DNA of 64,000 nucleotides from Halochromatium salexigens (lineage in GTDB: Bacteria > Pseudomonadota > Gammaproteobacteria > Chromatiales > Chromatiaceae): the NCBI RefSeq assembly GCF_016653295.1, contig NZ_NHSF01000065.1, forward strand, positions 57,565 to 121,564, given 5' to 3'. Shown piece by piece: positions 1 through 14,000 of this stretch (position 1 is the stretch's first letter; each line of letters opens with the position of its first letter). The notes beneath the pieces were generated by a model, which was not told the origin of the DNA, did not search any database, and saw only the letters and a list, made by a program, of their open reading frames with translations. The position numbers and the translations under genes were made by a program.

Positions 1-1508
1 TCTATCGCGAGCTGCCGCGTGAGCTCTCGCCTCGCGAGGATCGCGGCGCCGTGTTCATCCCGGTGGCGGCCCCGGAGGGCACGACGCTCGACGCCATGGT
101 CGCGATCCTCGAGCAGATCGAAGCGGTGCTGCAGCCATTGACCGAGGAAGACGGCCCCGCCGAGCATGTGATCTCTCTGGTCGCGCCGCGCAGTGCTGGC
201 CAGGGCCCGGTCAACAGCGGCATCGTTATCCTCAAGCTTAAGCACTGGAGCCAACGTGAGCAGAGTCAGTTTGCCGTGACGCGCCAACTGCTGCCCAAGC
301 TTGCCGGGATCAGCGGCGCTCAGGCGTTTGCGGTCAATCCGCCCAGCCTGGGGGGCGAAGGCTTCCAGCAGCCGGTGCAGATGGCCATTACGGGTCCCAA
401 CCTCGACGAAGCGCATCGCTTGGCGCAGGCGGTCTTGAAAGAGGCGCGCCAGGTTCCGGGCATTGCCCAGGCGCGCCTCGACTTCCAGCCCACCAATCCG
501 CAGCTGCGCATCCAGGTCGACCGCGACCGCGCCGCGGCACTCGGCATCTCGCCAGCCGATATCGGGCGCACGCTGCAGATCCTGATGGGCGGTGAGGACA
601 TCACCGACTTCTCGATCGCCGCCGAGACCTACGAGGTCATGGTGCGCGCGCGGCGCGCGGAGCGGATGTCGCCGCACGACCTCGGCGAGGTCTATGTGCG
701 TGCCGAGGATGGCTCGCTGGTGGCCTTGTCCGGGCTCATCGAGACCGAGCTGGTCGGCCGCGCGGCCGAGCGCCTGCGAGTCGATCGGCTGCCGGCTGTC
801 ACGCTCAAAGGCTCCCTCGCTGGCGGCTCCGCACTCGGCGACGTGCTCGACGCGCTCGCAGAGCGTGCCCGCCCCCTGCTGCCCGATGATGTCCAGATCA
901 AATGGCTCGGCGTGAGTCAGGACTATCAACGCTCGGGGCGCGCCTTTCAGCTCGCCTTCCTACTCGCGCTGACCATCGTGTTCTTGGTGCTGGCGGCGCA
1001 GTTCGAGAGCTTCATCCAGCCAATCGTGCTGCTTGCCGGTGTGCCGCTCGCGTTATTCGGGGCCTTGCTGGCCCTGCTCATCGCCGGCGGCTCGATCAAC
1101 CTCTATAGCCAGATCGGCTTCATCCTGGTGGTCGGCATCATGGCCAAGAACGCAATCCTGCTGGTCGAGTTCATCAATCAGCTGCGCGATCGCGGAGAAG
1201 ACCTGCGCCCCGCGCTCGAAGGCGCCGCGCGCATCCGCTTCCGGCCGATCCTGATGACCTCGATCGCGACCCTGTTCGGCGCCCTGCCCCTGGCGCTGGC
1301 CTTCGGCCCCGGCGCCGAGACGCGGCGCATCATCGGGCTGGCGATCCTCGGCGGTGTGCTGGCCGCCACCCTGCTGACCCTGTTCCTGGTGCCGGTGCTC
1401 TATCTTCTGCTCGCCAAACGGACCTCTGCCCGCTCTGCACTCGCTGATGAGCTTGCCAAGCAGCATGCTGAGGCGAAGACCGGGCCAGCAACCTCAACGA
1501 CGAGCTGA
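1..1508 (+). CDS. RND efflux pump, inner-membrane transporter (HAE1/AcrB type), C-terminal half
   Basis: The reading frame is open from the window edge (first full codon at base 3), so the gene starts outside and about the last 500 of the usual 1030 or so residues are visible. The visible start reads ELSPREDRGAVFIPV, the conserved opening of the second periplasmic porter region of HAE1 pumps. After the porter and docking domains come the C-terminal membrane helices, with LAAQFESFIQPIVLL, GIMAKNAILLVEFINQ and RPILMTSIATLFGALPLAL, all family hallmarks. These proteins form trimers in the inner membrane and export drugs, metals or lipids by proton antiport through a periplasmic adaptor and outer-membrane channel; the adaptor is probably upstream, outside the window. 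The substrate cannot be deduced. The C-terminal tail is short and polar. Confidence 0.93.
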   Translation, partial: YRELPRELSPREDRGAVFIPVAAPEGTTLDAMVAILEQIEAVLQPLTEEDGPAEHVISLVAPRSAGQGPVNSGIVILKLKHWSQREQSQFAVTRQLLPKLAGISGAQAFAVNPPSLGGEGFQQPVQMAITGPNLDEAHRLAQAVLKEARQVPGIAQARLDFQPTNPQLRIQVDRDRAAALGISPADIGRTLQILMGGEDITDFSIAAETYEVMVRARRAERMSPHDLGEVYVRAEDGSLVALSGLIETELVGRAAERLRVDRLPAVTLKGSLAGGSALGDVLDALAERARPLLPDDVQIKWLGVSQDYQRSGRAFQLAFLLALTIVFLVLAAQFESFIQPIVLLAGVPLALFGALLALLIAGGSINLYSQIGFILVVGIMAKNAILLVEFINQLRDRGEDLRPALEGAARIRFRPILMTSIATLFGALPLALAFGPGAETRRIIGLAILGGVLAATLLTLFLVPVLYLLLAKRTSARSALADELAKQHAEAKTGPATSTTS

Positions 1509-1660
1509 GACGCGCGCGTGGCAGATCACCCGGGAGCTGGGTCAGCATGAGTGAACGGGTCAAGACGGCAATGGCTCAGACGGACGATGGCTCACACTGA
1601 GCCAGTCAGCGCGGCAACCGCAGCCGGTCAGCCTCAACCCAACCAACGATGGAGACAGCC

Positions 1661-1941
1661 ATGAGATTCACCACAGCCACCACACTCAGCTTGACCTTGA
1701 CCTCAGCGCTGAGCCTGTCTGCGCTCGCCCCAGTGCTTGCTCAGGACAGCGCGCCGCCGGCATGCGCGGTGGCGGACAGGGACGCGGGATGGGACCAGGA
1801 AGGGGGATGGGGCCTGGCATGGGCCGGATGGGTGGACAGATGCCGACGTTCGCGTCCTTCGATGCCGATGGCGACGGCCAGATCGACAAGGAGGAGTTCG
1901 AGAGCGCCCAAATGCAGCACCGCAACATGATGCAGCCCTAA
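1661..1941 (+). pseudogene. Exported EF-hand protein, frameshifted
   Basis: An ATG at 1661 with GGAG six bases upstream opens a signal peptide (MRFTTATT... ending ALAPVLAQDS). That frame then runs into an unlikely Arg/Ser-rich tail. The +1 frame from about 1762 to the TAA at 1939-1941 encodes a sensible continuation: a Gly/Met/Arg-rich stretch (about 25 residues) followed by FDADGDGQIDKEEF, one canonical calcium-binding EF-hand loop with Asp at positions 1, 3 and 5, Gly at 6, Ile at 8 and Glu at 12. A one-base change between about 1745 and 1762, in a run of GC repeats, would restore a protein of roughly 92 residues. It may be a true frameshift mutation or a sequencing error. It lies between the efflux pump and the alpha-glucosidase, with no evident link to either. 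Confidence 0.6.
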
Positions 1942-1956
1942 CGCCCGATCGCTGAG

Positions 1957-4674
1957 ATGCCTAACCATGCCGAGCTGACACCTGGTCGCGTCTGCCATTG
2001 GCAGGCGGGGCGAGGGTTCATCATCGCCGAGCACGCGCAGGCGCTGATCCGCATCGATGCCGTCGCGGACGATATCCTGCGCATCCGCGTTGCGCCCGCT
2101 GGTCGGCTTGCGCCAAGCCACAGCTGGCAGGACGAGTCTCGATCGCTTGCCGGTGGCCGCCTCTCGATTGAGGAGCGAGCGCATGCCCTGCATCTCGAGA
2201 CCGGTGCGATGCGGGCCAGGCTCGATCTCGACACGGGCGCCCTCTCGCTCGGCAACGCCGACGGAGCCGTCTATGCCAGCGATCTCGCCCCGGTGCGCTG
2301 GCGTCACGTTGAGCGCCACGAGATCCCGACCCTGGCCCCAGCGCTCGCTCCAGCTGTCGCATCGACCGTCGCACCAGTTGCCGCCCCGAGCGTCGCGTCA
2401 GCTGCTGCATCGACCGTCGCGCCCGCCGCTACCCCGAGCGTCTCATCAGCCGCCGCACCGACCACCAGCCAGCAACCCGTCAGCGGCTGGCCGACCGGCC
2501 CCGCCACCACCGGCCTCTGGCTGCAGAAGGCGCTGGACCCGCAAGAAGGTCTGTTCGGCTGCGGCCAGCGTTTTGGGGCGCTGAACCGACGCGGCCAACG
2601 GCTGGCGCATTGGACCACCGACATCAACTCGCCCGGTCTGGGCGTGGTGGACGGCTGCCTGTACCAATCGCACCCGGTCCTGCTCGCGCTGAGGCCCGGC
2701 CTCGCCTGGGGCCTGATGCTCGGCTCGAGCGGGTACAGCCACTTCGATCTGGGCGCCGAGCAGTCCGACACGCTCGGTCTGTTCAGCCTGGGCGGCGAGC
2801 TCGACTATTATCTCTTCGCCGGCCCGACCCCGGCCGCCGTCGTCGAGCAGCTCACCAGGCTGACCGGACGGCCAGCCTTGCCGCCGCTCTGGGCGCTCGG
2901 CTATCACCAGTCGCGCTGGGGCTACCGCAGCGATGCCGAGATCCGCGCGATCGCCAACGAATTCCGCCGCCGGCGCATCCCGATCGACGCGATCCATCTC
3001 GATATCGACTACATGGACGGCTTTCGCGTCTTCAGCTGGGACCGCGAGCGCTTCCCGAGCCCGCGCACCACCGTCGAGGCCCTGCATCAACAGGACATCC
3101 ACGCAGTCACCATCATCGACCCGGGGGTGAAACGCATCGGCTCCAGTGACCCGGTTTTGGAGACCGGACTGCGCGGCGACCATTTCGTCCGCCGTCCGGA
3201 TGGCGAGCACTTCACCGGCTACGTGTGGCCCGGCGAATCCCTGTTTCCGGACTTCTGCCGTACAGCGACGCGCCGCTGGTGGGGCGATTTGCACGCCGGT
3301 CTGCTCGACGCCGGCGTCGACGGCATCTGGTGCGACATGAACGAGCCAGCGATCGTCGATCGCCCCTTCGAGGTGCCAGGTGCCACCGCGCTGGCGATCC
3401 CACTGGATGCCAAACAAGGCGACGACGCCGAGACCTGCCACGCCGAGGCCCACAACCGCTATGGAACCCTGATGGCACGGGCCACCTATGAGGGCTTGCA
3501 GCGGCTGCGTCCAAAACGCCGACCTTGGGTGCTGACGCGATCGGCCAGCATGGGCGCTCAACGCTGGGCCGTTAGCTGGATGGGCGATAACGCCTCCAGC
3601 TGGGAGGATCTGCGCACCAGCCTGCCGCAGCTCGCGAGCATGGGCCTGAGCGGCTCGCCACACGTTGGTGTCGACATCGGCGGCTTCTACGGCGCTTGCA
3701 ATGGCGAACTCTTCGCCCGCTGGATCGAGCTGGGCGCTTTCTACCCGTTCATGCGCGCCCATGCCTATTACGGCAGCCCGCCGCAGGAGCCCTGGGCATT
3801 CGGCGATGCGATCGAGGCCGTCGCACGAACCGCGATCGAGCGCCGTTACCAGTTCTTGCCCTATCTCTACACCCTGGCGCACCGCACCCATCGCACTGGC
3901 GAGCCGATCCTGCGGCCCCTGCTCTACGACTTCCCGCAAGCGACCGAGCTGCATGGGATCGAAGACCAGTTGATGGTTGGTCCGCAGCTAATGATCGCAC
4001 CGGTCTGCGAGCCCGGCGTCAGCGAGCGGGAGGTTCTCCTGCCACCTGGCGCATGGTACGACTTTCATACCGGTAGGCGGATCGACGATGGTTCGCATGA
4101 AACACGCGTTGCCGATGCCAATGCCCGAGATGCCGTTGCCAGCGCCAGCATCAATGCCAGTGCGAGTGCCGGCGGTAATGCAAGCATCGACGTCAAAGCC
4201 GGTGCTAGCGCCAGTGCCATGAATCGACGCTGCCTATTGCCGGCACCGCCGGGTCGCATGCCGATCCTGGTCCGCGGCGGCAGCTGCTTGACGCTGGGGC
4301 CAACACGACAATCGACGCGCGAGCCGCTGACCGAGCTGATCCTGGATGCCTATCCAGACGAGGGACAGAGTGGCTCTTGGACGCTGATTGAAGACGCCGG
4401 CGATGGCGAAGACGATGGCAATGACCCGCAAGCCGAAACCGCGTTAACGGTGACAACCGAACACGCGGGGCCGACGCTCATGATTGGACCGCGCCAGAGC
4501 GGCTGGCAGCCGCATCCCCGCCAGCTCGTGCTGCGATTACACTTGGCTCAACAGCCCGAGCAGGTACTGCTCGACGCTGTCCCCCAAGTCGACTGGCGGT
4601 GGGATCAAGCAGATCACGCTGCGGTGGTGTCACTCGACGACGATGGCGACGCGCACCAGCTGAGCCTGGAATGA
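1957..4674 (+). CDS. GH31 alpha-glucosidase
   Basis: A retaining glycoside hydrolase of family 31 (alpha-glucosidase/alpha-xylosidase group), likely cytoplasmic because no signal peptide is visible. The N-terminal beta-sandwich contains GCGQRFGALNRRGQ. The (beta/alpha)8 barrel has IHLDIDYMDGFRVFSWD, the nucleophile motif WCDMNEPAI (Asp near residue 461) and the acid/base region SWMGDNASSWEDL (Asp near 544). C-terminal beta-domains follow. At 905 residues it is longer than usual because of two low-complexity inserts: an Ala/Val/Pro/Ser/Thr stretch (about residues 124-172) and an Ala/Ser/Asn stretch (about 717-755), both made of short repeats. It opens the alpha-glucan/trehalose block and could release glucose from maltose or short maltodextrins. 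The exact substrate is unproven. Confidence 0.92.
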   Translation: MPNHAELTPGRVCHWQAGRGFIIAEHAQALIRIDAVADDILRIRVAPAGRLAPSHSWQDESRSLAGGRLSIEERAHALHLETGAMRARLDLDTGALSLGNADGAVYASDLAPVRWRHVERHEIPTLAPALAPAVASTVAPVAAPSVASAAASTVAPAATPSVSSAAAPTTSQQPVSGWPTGPATTGLWLQKALDPQEGLFGCGQRFGALNRRGQRLAHWTTDINSPGLGVVDGCLYQSHPVLLALRPGLAWGLMLGSSGYSHFDLGAEQSDTLGLFSLGGELDYYLFAGPTPAAVVEQLTRLTGRPALPPLWALGYHQSRWGYRSDAEIRAIANEFRRRRIPIDAIHLDIDYMDGFRVFSWDRERFPSPRTTVEALHQQDIHAVTIIDPGVKRIGSSDPVLETGLRGDHFVRRPDGEHFTGYVWPGESLFPDFCRTATRRWWGDLHAGLLDAGVDGIWCDMNEPAIVDRPFEVPGATALAIPLDAKQGDDAETCHAEAHNRYGTLMARATYEGLQRLRPKRRPWVLTRSASMGAQRWAVSWMGDNASSWEDLRTSLPQLASMGLSGSPHVGVDIGGFYGACNGELFARWIELGAFYPFMRAHAYYGSPPQEPWAFGDAIEAVARTAIERRYQFLPYLYTLAHRTHRTGEPILRPLLYDFPQATELHGIEDQLMVGPQLMIAPVCEPGVSEREVLLPPGAWYDFHTGRRIDDGSHETRVADANARDAVASASINASASAGGNASIDVKAGASASAMNRRCLLPAPPGRMPILVRGGSCLTLGPTRQSTREPLTELILDAYPDEGQSGSWTLIEDAGDGEDDGNDPQAETALTVTTEHAGPTLMIGPRQSGWQPHPRQLVLRLHLAQQPEQVLLDAVPQVDWRWDQADHAAVVSLDDDGDAHQLSLE
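2329..2470 (+). repeat. In-frame Ala/Val/Pro/Ser-rich repeat insert in GH31
   Basis: Degenerate tandem repeats of GCA/GCG-rich units encode alternating ASTVAP and APSVAS blocks. The insert sits between the N-terminal sandwich strands and the conserved GLWLQKALDPQEGLFGCGQ segment, where family members normally have a short loop. Confidence 0.75.
4107..4227 (+). repeat. In-frame Ala/Ser/Asn-rich repeat insert in GH31
   Basis: Six-base units of the type GCCAGY recur and encode an ASINASASAGGNAS-like stretch within the C-terminal beta domain, between the HTGRR strand and the RMPILVRGG strand. GH31 enzymes normally have a tight turn here. Confidence 0.7.
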
Positions 4675-4776
4675 GCAACGCCGAGCGCCAATGACGTTCA
4701 CGACAGCCGCGGTCGAAGCGCAGAAGCCTAGGCCAGCTGATCGATGCATCTATCGCTGAAAAACGCATAAACCTAA

Positions 4777-4893
4777 ATCGAGGTACACCTGCCGCGCAAC
4801 CGGCGCTTGGTGGTGAACGAGGAGCCACGTGGACTCATCGTGCGGCTCTTCCCCGATCAAGGTTACGGCTTCCTGCGCACGCCCTATGGCGAA
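4777..4893 (+). pseudogene. Remnant of long-form hibernation factor HPF/RaiA with cold-shock-like C-terminal domain
   Basis: An open segment after a stop codon encodes IEVHLPRNRRLVVNEEP joined directly to RGLIVRLFPDQGYGFLRTPYGE. The first part resembles the RaiA/HPF strand ending in LVVN. The second resembles the short cold-shock-like tail (RLFPEEGYGFIETPDGRE in relatives). The 50 or more residues that normally separate them are missing. Homology stops after TPYGE, ten bases before the 3' end of the convergent treS gene. This is an internally deleted, truncated relic. The family assignment rests on short motifs only. Confidence 0.5.
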
Positions 4894-4902
4894 GGCCGGC
4901 TG

Positions 4903-8496
<3,594 letters not shown>

Positions 8497-9088
8497 AGGG
8501 ATGCGGGTCAGCCTCTGCGTCGACCCTGCGTTTTGGTCGCAGGCGTCGGCGGAGGACTCGAAGGACTTGGATCAGGGGTGTACCAGTAGCTTGCGCAATG
8601 GTTGGACCAACCAAGCACACGCTTGCTCCCTGTTGCCGAGATCGGACCACGACCACCCCATCCGCCAGCATTCGACTGCCGCCCATAGACCCATTGGTGC
8701 ACCCCGCCCGCTATGACGCTCAGTGCCACCGCAACCCGAGTCGTCACGGCAGCCCATCGCAGCCGTCTCGCCTGGTTCATGGCAACCAGGAAGCGGGTCA
8801 AATCAACCGCATCAGCGCTCAGCGGAGCGATGCTGGCCATCGCCGGATAGCACGCCCACCAAGCCACCCCTCGGCGGCAGCGCCAAGACGGGTTCCAGTC
8901 ACGGCAGCTGATAACAGCAACTGAGCGCCGACCAAAAGCCACTGCGGCTAGCGTCAGCTGTGACCGCAGCAGATCGACATCCGCCTGCTCAAGCGAATGC
9001 CTTCGGCCTGGTATAGCGCATGCATTCTGCGGCAGTGCGCCTTCAGCGAACCTTCAGCAAAACCCCAAAGCCAAACCGGGAGCCTTCT
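8497..9088. other. Divergent intergenic region between treS and treZ
   Basis: About 590 bases without a convincing gene. Open frames on both strands (for example 8508-8942 minus) have no recognisable domain and Arg/Ser/Pro-rich composition typical of out-of-frame GC-rich DNA. It must contain the promoters of the divergent treS and treZ operons. The one clear structural feature is the palindrome at 8599-8613. It is AT-poor and I see no convincing -10/-35 pair. Confidence 0.55.
8599..8613. promoter_or_regulatory. Perfect 15-base palindrome, candidate operator
   Basis: TGGTTGGACCAACCA is a 7+1+7 perfect inverted repeat about 100 bases upstream of the treS start, in the divergent treS/treZ promoter region. 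Its size and symmetry fit a dimeric repressor or activator site, but no known consensus is matched, and a chance origin or a hairpin is possible. Confidence 0.35.
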
Positions 9089-11053
9089 ATGTCGACCTCG
9101 AAACACCGGATGCCCTTTGGCGCGGAATGCCAAACCGACGGCAGCGTCCGCTTTCGCCTTTGGGCACCGGCCGCCGATCAGGTCGTGCTCCGGCTCTTCG
9201 ACGGCAATGACGGCGATGGCGAGCAAGACATCGGCATGAACAGCACCAGCGACGGCTGGTTCGAGCTGACGACGGCGAACGCCCGGCCGGGGATGCGCTA
9301 CGCCTTCCGCATCGCCGGCGAGCGTGTCGACGGCCAGCAGACCGTGCCCGACCCCGCCTCCCGTTTCCAACCGGCCGATGTCCACGGCCCGAGCGAGATC
9401 ATCGATCCGAACGACTTCCTCTGGCCCGATGGCGAGCCCTGGCGCGGACGGCCCTGGGAAGAAGCGGCCTGCTACGAGCTGCACCTGGGCACCTTCTCAC
9501 CAGAAGGCACCTTCGCCGGCGCCGCCAAGCGACTGGACCAGCTCGCCGACCTCGGCATCACGGCGGTCGAGCTGATGCCGGTGGCGGCGTTTCCGGGCCA
9601 GCGCAACTGGGGCTACGACGGCGTGCTGCCGTTCGCACCCGATGCCAGCTATGGCCGCCCCGAGGACCTCAAGGCCCTGGTGCAGACGGCCCATGACCGC
9701 GGCCTGATGATCCTGCTCGACGTGGTCTACAACCATTTCGGGCCCGAGGGTAATTATCTGCACTTCTACGCCCCGCAGTTCTTCAATGAGCGCCACCAAA
9801 CCCCCTGGGGTGCGGCGATCAACTTCGATGGCCCTGACAGCCGGGCTGTGCGCGACTTCTTCATCCACAACGCGCTCTACTGGCTCGAGGAATACCGCTT
9901 CGACGGCCTGCGCCTGGATGCCGTACATGCCATTGCCGACGACTCCGAGCCGGACATCCTGACCGAGCTGGCCGAGACGGTCCAGGATCAGCTCGGGCAC
10001 CGACGGCTGGTGCATCTGGTGCTCGAGAACGATGGCAATGAATCACGCTATCTCACCCGGCGCCCGAACGGTATGGCCCAGTGGTACCAGGCGCAGTGGA
10101 ATGATGACTTTCATCACGCCGCCCATGTGCTGATGACCGGCGAGCAAGATGGCTATTACGCCGATTACACCGAGGAGCCGGCGCGTCTCCTCGCCCGCTG
10201 TCTCGCCGAGGGCTTTGCCTACCAGGGTGATCCGTCGCCCTTCCGCGATGGGGCCCGGCGTGGAGAGTCCAGCACTGGGTTTCCCCCAAGCGCCTTCATC
10301 AACCTGCTGCAGAATCACGACCAGATCGGCAATCGCGCCTTCGGCGAGCGCATCGCCTCGCTAGCGTTTCCGGAGGCGGTGCGCGCGCTCAGCGCCCTGA
10401 TGCTGCTGGCGCCATCACCGCCCTTGCTGTTCATGGGGCAGGAAACCATGACCGAGACCCCATTCCTGTTCTTCTGCGACTTCGGCGACGACCTCGCCGA
10501 CTCGGTCACCGAAGGGCGCCGGCGCGAATTCCAGCGCTTCGAGCGCTTTGCTGATCCACAGGCGCGAGAGACCATCCCAGACCCAAACGATCCGGACACC
10601 TTCGAGCGCTGCCGGCTCGACTGGGAGGCGCTCGAGACCGACAGCCGCCACCGCGAATGGTGGCACTTCCATCAGGAGCTGCTGCGGCTGCGCCAGCGCG
10701 AGATCGTGCCGCGCCTGGCCGGGATGGACCCGGGGCAGAGCCGTTTCGAGGCCTTCGCAACCAACGCCATCCAAGTGCAATGGCGCCTCGGTGATGGCGC
10801 TGCCCTGACGCTGACAGCCAATCTCAGCGATGCCGAGCGCCGCTGGGACGCACTGCCGCTGCGATTGGCTAGCGAGGCCCTGTACCTGGAGCCGGCCGGT
10901 CTCGGCGACGCGATCGCCGACCGGTATCTGCCACCCTGGGCAGTCGCTTGGCACCTCGCATCCACGCAACAGCGACAGGAATCGCAGCCGCCGCCGGGCC
11001 ATCCCCAACAGGCCGGTGTTGACAGTCAGCATCAGGAGGAGGCCGAGCTATGA
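9089..11053 (+). CDS. treZ: Malto-oligosyltrehalose trehalohydrolase (TreZ)
   Basis: A GH13_10 enzyme that cuts trehalose from the malto-oligosyltrehalose made by TreY. The N-terminal carbohydrate-binding domain has FGAECQTDGSVRFRLWAP. The barrel has RNWGYDGVLPFAPDASYG, DVVYNHFGPEGNYL, Asp in FDGLRLDAVHAI (near 276), Glu in LVLENDGNESRY (near 312) and Asp in LQNHDQIGNRAFGER (near 410). I chose the ATG at 9089 because MPFGAEC follows shortly after and GGGA precedes it; an in-frame ATG at 9020 would add 23 residues of unlikely sequence. Length is about 654 residues, slightly long, with a polar Gln-rich tail. The stop overlaps the start of malQ-treY by four bases (ATGA), so the two are translationally coupled. 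Confidence 0.94.
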   Translation: MSTSKHRMPFGAECQTDGSVRFRLWAPAADQVVLRLFDGNDGDGEQDIGMNSTSDGWFELTTANARPGMRYAFRIAGERVDGQQTVPDPASRFQPADVHGPSEIIDPNDFLWPDGEPWRGRPWEEAACYELHLGTFSPEGTFAGAAKRLDQLADLGITAVELMPVAAFPGQRNWGYDGVLPFAPDASYGRPEDLKALVQTAHDRGLMILLDVVYNHFGPEGNYLHFYAPQFFNERHQTPWGAAINFDGPDSRAVRDFFIHNALYWLEEYRFDGLRLDAVHAIADDSEPDILTELAETVQDQLGHRRLVHLVLENDGNESRYLTRRPNGMAQWYQAQWNDDFHHAAHVLMTGEQDGYYADYTEEPARLLARCLAEGFAYQGDPSPFRDGARRGESSTGFPPSAFINLLQNHDQIGNRAFGERIASLAFPEAVRALSALMLLAPSPPLLFMGQETMTETPFLFFCDFGDDLADSVTEGRRREFQRFERFADPQARETIPDPNDPDTFERCRLDWEALETDSRHREWWHFHQELLRLRQREIVPRLAGMDPGQSRFEAFATNAIQVQWRLGDGAALTLTANLSDAERRWDALPLRLASEALYLEPAGLGDAIADRYLPPWAVAWHLASTQQRQESQPPPGHPQQAGVDSQHQEEAEL

Positions 11054-14000
11054 CGGTAAACGCCGACCTCGAGCGTCTCTGTGCCCACTATGGGATCGCC
11101 GCGACCTATGAGGATGTCGAGGGCCATCGGCATCATGCCGAGGACCGCACGCGGCGAGCATTGCTGCAAGCGCTCGGCGTCGCTGCGGGTGACCCGGCGA
11201 CAGAGGCGCGCAGCCTGACCCAAGCGATTGATCGGGAATGGCAGCGCGTGCTCGCGCCGGTGATCGTGCATCGGCAGGGTGCCGAGGCGCCGAGGCTGAC
11301 ACTGAGCCTGCCCGATGAGCAGGAGCTGATGAAGGTGCGGCTGGTCCTGACCGAGGAATCGGGCGCCACCGCCGACGCCGAGCTGGATCTGAGTCGACTG
11401 CCGATCGACGAAGAGTGCGACATCGATGACCGCCGCTGGCAGCGCCGCCGCATCGCCATCCCCGCTCCCTCCGAGATCGGTTATCACGAGCTGACGCTCG
11501 ATGCCGCTGCTGGCAAGCGCCTGGCGCAGACGCGCTTGATCGTCGCCCCGCATCGCTGCTGGCAGCCCGAGGCGGAGGACCGCCGTGAGCAGGGGACGGG
11601 CAACGGGACGCGCGACTGGGGACTGGTCACCCAGCTGCATGCGCTGCGCTCGACCCGCAACTGGGGTATCGGTGACTTCACCGACCTGACCCGATTGGTC
11701 GAGACCGCGGCTGAAGCCGGTGCCGGTGCCGTCGGGCTCAGCCCGCTGCACGCGCTCTTCCCGAGCCAGCCCGAGCGCTGTAACCCCTATGGTCCAGCGA
11801 GCCGCCGGTTTCTCAATCCGCTGCATCTCGATGTCGAAGCGATCGCCGAGCTGGCCGACTGCGAGGCCGCGCGAGAGCTGATCGACAGTGACGCGCTCAA
11901 GGCGCAGCTGCGGGCGCTGCGCAATGCGCCGTTGGTCGATCAGGCCGCGGTCACCGACGCCAAGCTGCAGGTGCTAGAACAGCTGTTCCGCTGCTTCCGT
12001 CAGCATCACCCCGACGTCAAGGGGCCGCGTGCCGCCGCCTTCCAGGCCTTCTGCGACGAGCAGGGTGAGTCGCTGCAGCGCTTCGCGATCTACCAGGCGC
12101 TGAGCGAGCACTTCGCCGCCGCCGAGCAGGATCAGCGCGCCGATGAGCAGTGGCCCGCCGCCTATCAGGACCCAAGGTCGGACGAGGTGGCCGCCTTCGC
12201 GAACGAGCACGCCGAGCGGGTCGACTTCTTCGCCTGGCTGCAGTGGCTCGCCCAGATGCAGCTCGAGGCGGCCGGCAACCGCTGCCAGGAGCTCGGCATG
12301 GCACAGGGGCTGCTGTTGGATCTCGCCGTCGGCGCCGCACCAGACGGCGCTGATCATTGGGTCTTGCCCGGCCTCTATATCCAGGGCGCGCACGTCGGTG
12401 CGCCGCCGGACGATTTCAGCCCCAAAGGCCAAAACTGGGATGTCCTCGCCTGGCACCCAGAGGCGCTGCGCGAGGCCGGCTACGCGCCCTTCGCGGCCGA
12501 GCTGCGCGCCAACATGCGCGCCGCCGGTGGCCTGCGCATCGACCATGTGATGGGCCTGATGCGGTTGTTCCTGATCCCGGACGGCGCGCCGCCGACGGCA
12601 GGCACCTATCTCAGCTACCCGCTCGAGGAGCTGCTCGGCGTGGTCGCGCTCGAGAGCGTGCGTCACCGCTGCCTGATCATCGGCGAGGACCTGGGCACGG
12701 TGCCGGCGCTGATCCGCAAGGTGATCCCGGACTGGGGCATCCTCTCGACCCGCGTGCTCTACTTCGAGCGCGCCGACGACGGTGGTTTTCTCGAGCCGCC
12801 GGCCTTCGAGCCGAACGCGATGGTCACGGCCGGCACCCACGATCTCCCGCCATTGGCCGGATTCTGGCAAGGCGTCGACCTCGAGCAGAGACGAGAGCTG
12901 GAGCTGTTCCCGAGCCAGCACGACTATGACAAGCGCTTGCTGCAGCGCACTCAGGACCGTACCGAGCTGTTCCTGGCGTTGAAGCACCAGGGCCTGTTGC
13001 CCGACCACGAGGGCGCGGACCCGGTGGACGTGCCCAGTCTCGGCCCCGAGCACTTGCGGGCGATCCATGTCTATCTGGCACGCACGCCCTCGCGGCTGTT
13101 ACTGATCCAAACCGCGGACCTGCTCGCCGAGACCGAGCAGATCAACCTGCCGGGCAGCGGCGATCGCTATCCAAACTGGCGCCGCCGCCAACCGCTGCAG
13201 CTCGAGCACTGGCTGGAGCAGCCTGAGATCCAAGGCCTGCTCGCGGCGGTGCGTGCCGAGCGCGGCAGCTCAGCAGCCCACTTCAGCGCCACGGAACAGC
13301 CGCAGATCAATTCCCAAGCCGACGCCGCATCAGGCTCCGCTCAGAACGACAACGGCCAGACCCGCTCTGGCCAGAATGAATCTGGCCGGACCAACGCTGG
13401 CCAGAACGGCTTTGGTCAGAATAGCTTTGGTCAGAACGGCTTTGGCCAGAACCCTGGCCAGACCCCTGCGGCTCAGACCAAGCTTGGGCGATCCAACACT
13501 GGACGGTCGTCCAACGAGCAAGCCAGCGGCAAGTCGAGCAGCGAGGCACCGCTGCAAGCGCCAATCCCACGCGCCACCTATCGTCTTCAGCTGCACAAAG
13601 ACTTTGGCTTCGCCGCCGCCACCGAGCTGGTGCCCTATCTCGCTGACCTCGGCATCAGCCACTGCTACTGCTCGCCCTACCTCAAGGCCAGGCCCGGCAG
13701 CACCCATGGCTATGACGTCGTCGACCATCGCCAGCTCAACCCCGAGCTCGGCAGCCAGGCGGACTATGATCGCCTGTGCGAGACCTTGGCCGCACACGGC
13801 ATGGGCCAGATCCTCGACCTGGTGCCCAATCATGTCGGCATCATGGGCAGCGAGAACCCCTGGTGGCTCGACGTGCTCGAGAACGGCCCGGCGTCGGCCC
13901 ATGCCGATTTCTTCGACATCGACTGGCGTCCGCTCAAACAGGAGCTGCACGACAAGGTCTTGGTGCCGGTGCTCGGCGATCACTACGGCGACCTGCTCGA

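Noticed and set aside
2446..3954. 502-codon minus-strand open frame
   Set aside because: Antisense to GH31 with no recognisable domain.
8508..8942. 144-codon minus-strand frame upstream of treS
   Set aside because: No domain, Arg/Trp/Ser-rich, no ribosome site; probably non-coding.
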